This document shows, piece after piece, positions 14,276 through 14,737 of a stretch of 14,737 nt of DNA. This stretch comes from a bacterium (lineage in GTDB: Bacteria; Bacillota_I; Bacilli_A; RFN20; CAG-826), in assembly GCA_004561785.1 (NCBI GenBank), contig SFUB01000066.1, forward strand, positions 1 through 14,737, read 5' to 3'. Every line of letters begins with the position of its first letter. The first letter of the stretch is position 1. The notes beneath the pieces are model-generated. The model made no database searches. It was not told the origin of the DNA and saw nothing but the letters and a program-made list of their open reading frames with translations. The position numbers and the translations under genes are program-made.

Positions 14276-14737
14276 AAATGAGGAGCTGCTCGTCGAGATC
14301 AACCCCTTGGGAGGGGCTCTGTCGAGGATCTATGACAAAAAAGAAGGAAAAGAGATCCTTTATGACGGCAAAGGGGCGTGGATGAAAACCGACCTCATTC
14401 TTTTCCCCGTCATCGGGGCGAACAACGTCTATTCCTTGAACGGGGAGCAATACCGCATCCCTTGGAAACACGGCTTCGCCCAACACGCCCTTTTTGAAAC
14501 GGAGATTCTGTCTGAGGCGTCCTTGGTTTTGTCGCTTCAAGGCCACGGAGAAAAGGAAAGCGGATACCCCTTCCCCTTCTTTTTGAAATTGGAGTACTCC
14601 TTGAAGGGGCGCGAATTGCTTCGAAAAACAGAGATCAAAGGGCAAGATCTGACGTTTCAATTCGGCTTGCATCCCGCATTCCGAACGGATTTCTCTTCTT
14701 GTCTACTGGAGGTTGAAGAAGGGACGGACTTGTTCGT
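14265..14737 (+). CDS. aldose 1-epimerase-like (LacX/GalM superfamily), 3' end missing
   Basis: The 157 visible residues run off the window. The start ATG lies inside the end of ogt (11-base overlap), with GGAGG at 14252-14256 eight bases before it. The family signs are an N-terminal strand pattern with a small NPLGGAL turn (13-19), LFPVIGANNVY (about 45-55), IPWKHGFA (about 63-70, a catalytic histidine region), YPFPFFL near 104, and FGLHPAF (about 136-142, the second histidine). These proteins interconvert alpha and beta anomers of hexoses or sugar phosphates in the cytoplasm. The LacX-type branch is common in Bacillota next to sugar genes. The C-terminal part with the base glutamate is outside the window, so substrate and completeness cannot be judged. 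Confidence 0.88.
   Translation, partial: MRIENEELLVEINPLGGALSRIYDKKEGKEILYDGKGAWMKTDLILFPVIGANNVYSLNGEQYRIPWKHGFAQHALFETEILSEASLVLSLQGHGEKESGYPFPFFLKLEYSLKGRELLRKTEIKGQDLTFQFGLHPAFRTDFSSCLLEVEEGTDLF

Overview
The window is about half G+C, uses the standard code (TGA is a stop), and reads as a chromosomal segment of a strict or facultative anaerobe. Low-potential metalloenzymes, a bacterial-type ferritin, a Tex protein and a mix of Shine-Dalgarno and apparently leaderless starts suggest an uncultured anaerobic Bacillota or relative. The taxonomy is an inference and weak. No tRNA, rRNA, CRISPR array, insertion sequence or phage gene was seen.

Region 1 (1-5053) is envelope glycan chemistry. It holds the 3' part of a polytopic GT-C-like protein, a GT2 polyprenyl-phosphate sugar transferase with two C-terminal membrane segments, and, convergent to them, a 794-residue membrane protein with an inserted beta-rich extracytoplasmic domain. 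A GT2 synthase that loads a sugar on a lipid carrier beside GT-C proteins that spend it is a sensible functional pair.

Region 2 (5054-8491) holds tex, transcribed divergently from the big membrane protein, then a 350-base stretch without a convincing gene, then a minus-strand non-haem ferritin with an excellent ribosome site and a clear terminator.

Region 3 (8492-13753) is the striking part: six tightly spaced plus-strand genes. In order they are a CooC-type P-loop ATPase with the CxC metal motif; two different 2-hydroxyacyl-CoA dehydratase/double-cubane-family subunits (397 and 517 aa); their ASKHA-fold ATP-driven activator with both [4Fe-4S] cysteines; a previously uncalled 59-aa single-pass membrane protein; and a stand-alone protein resembling the middle domain of acetyl-CoA synthase but lacking the A-cluster domain. 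Together these look like an ATP-driven, very low-potential metallo-reductase with its own metal-insertion ATPase and possibly a membrane or corrinoid-protein contact. I cannot match the combination to a characterised pathway.

Region 4 (13772-14737) is an O6-alkylguanine-DNA alkyltransferase and the start of an aldose 1-epimerase-like gene that runs off the window.

Across the window, several genes without a usable Shine-Dalgarno (GT2, tex, ogt, and possibly the large minus-strand gene) have a TA-rich -10-like hexamer 6-10 bases before the ATG, which suggests leaderless transcription.
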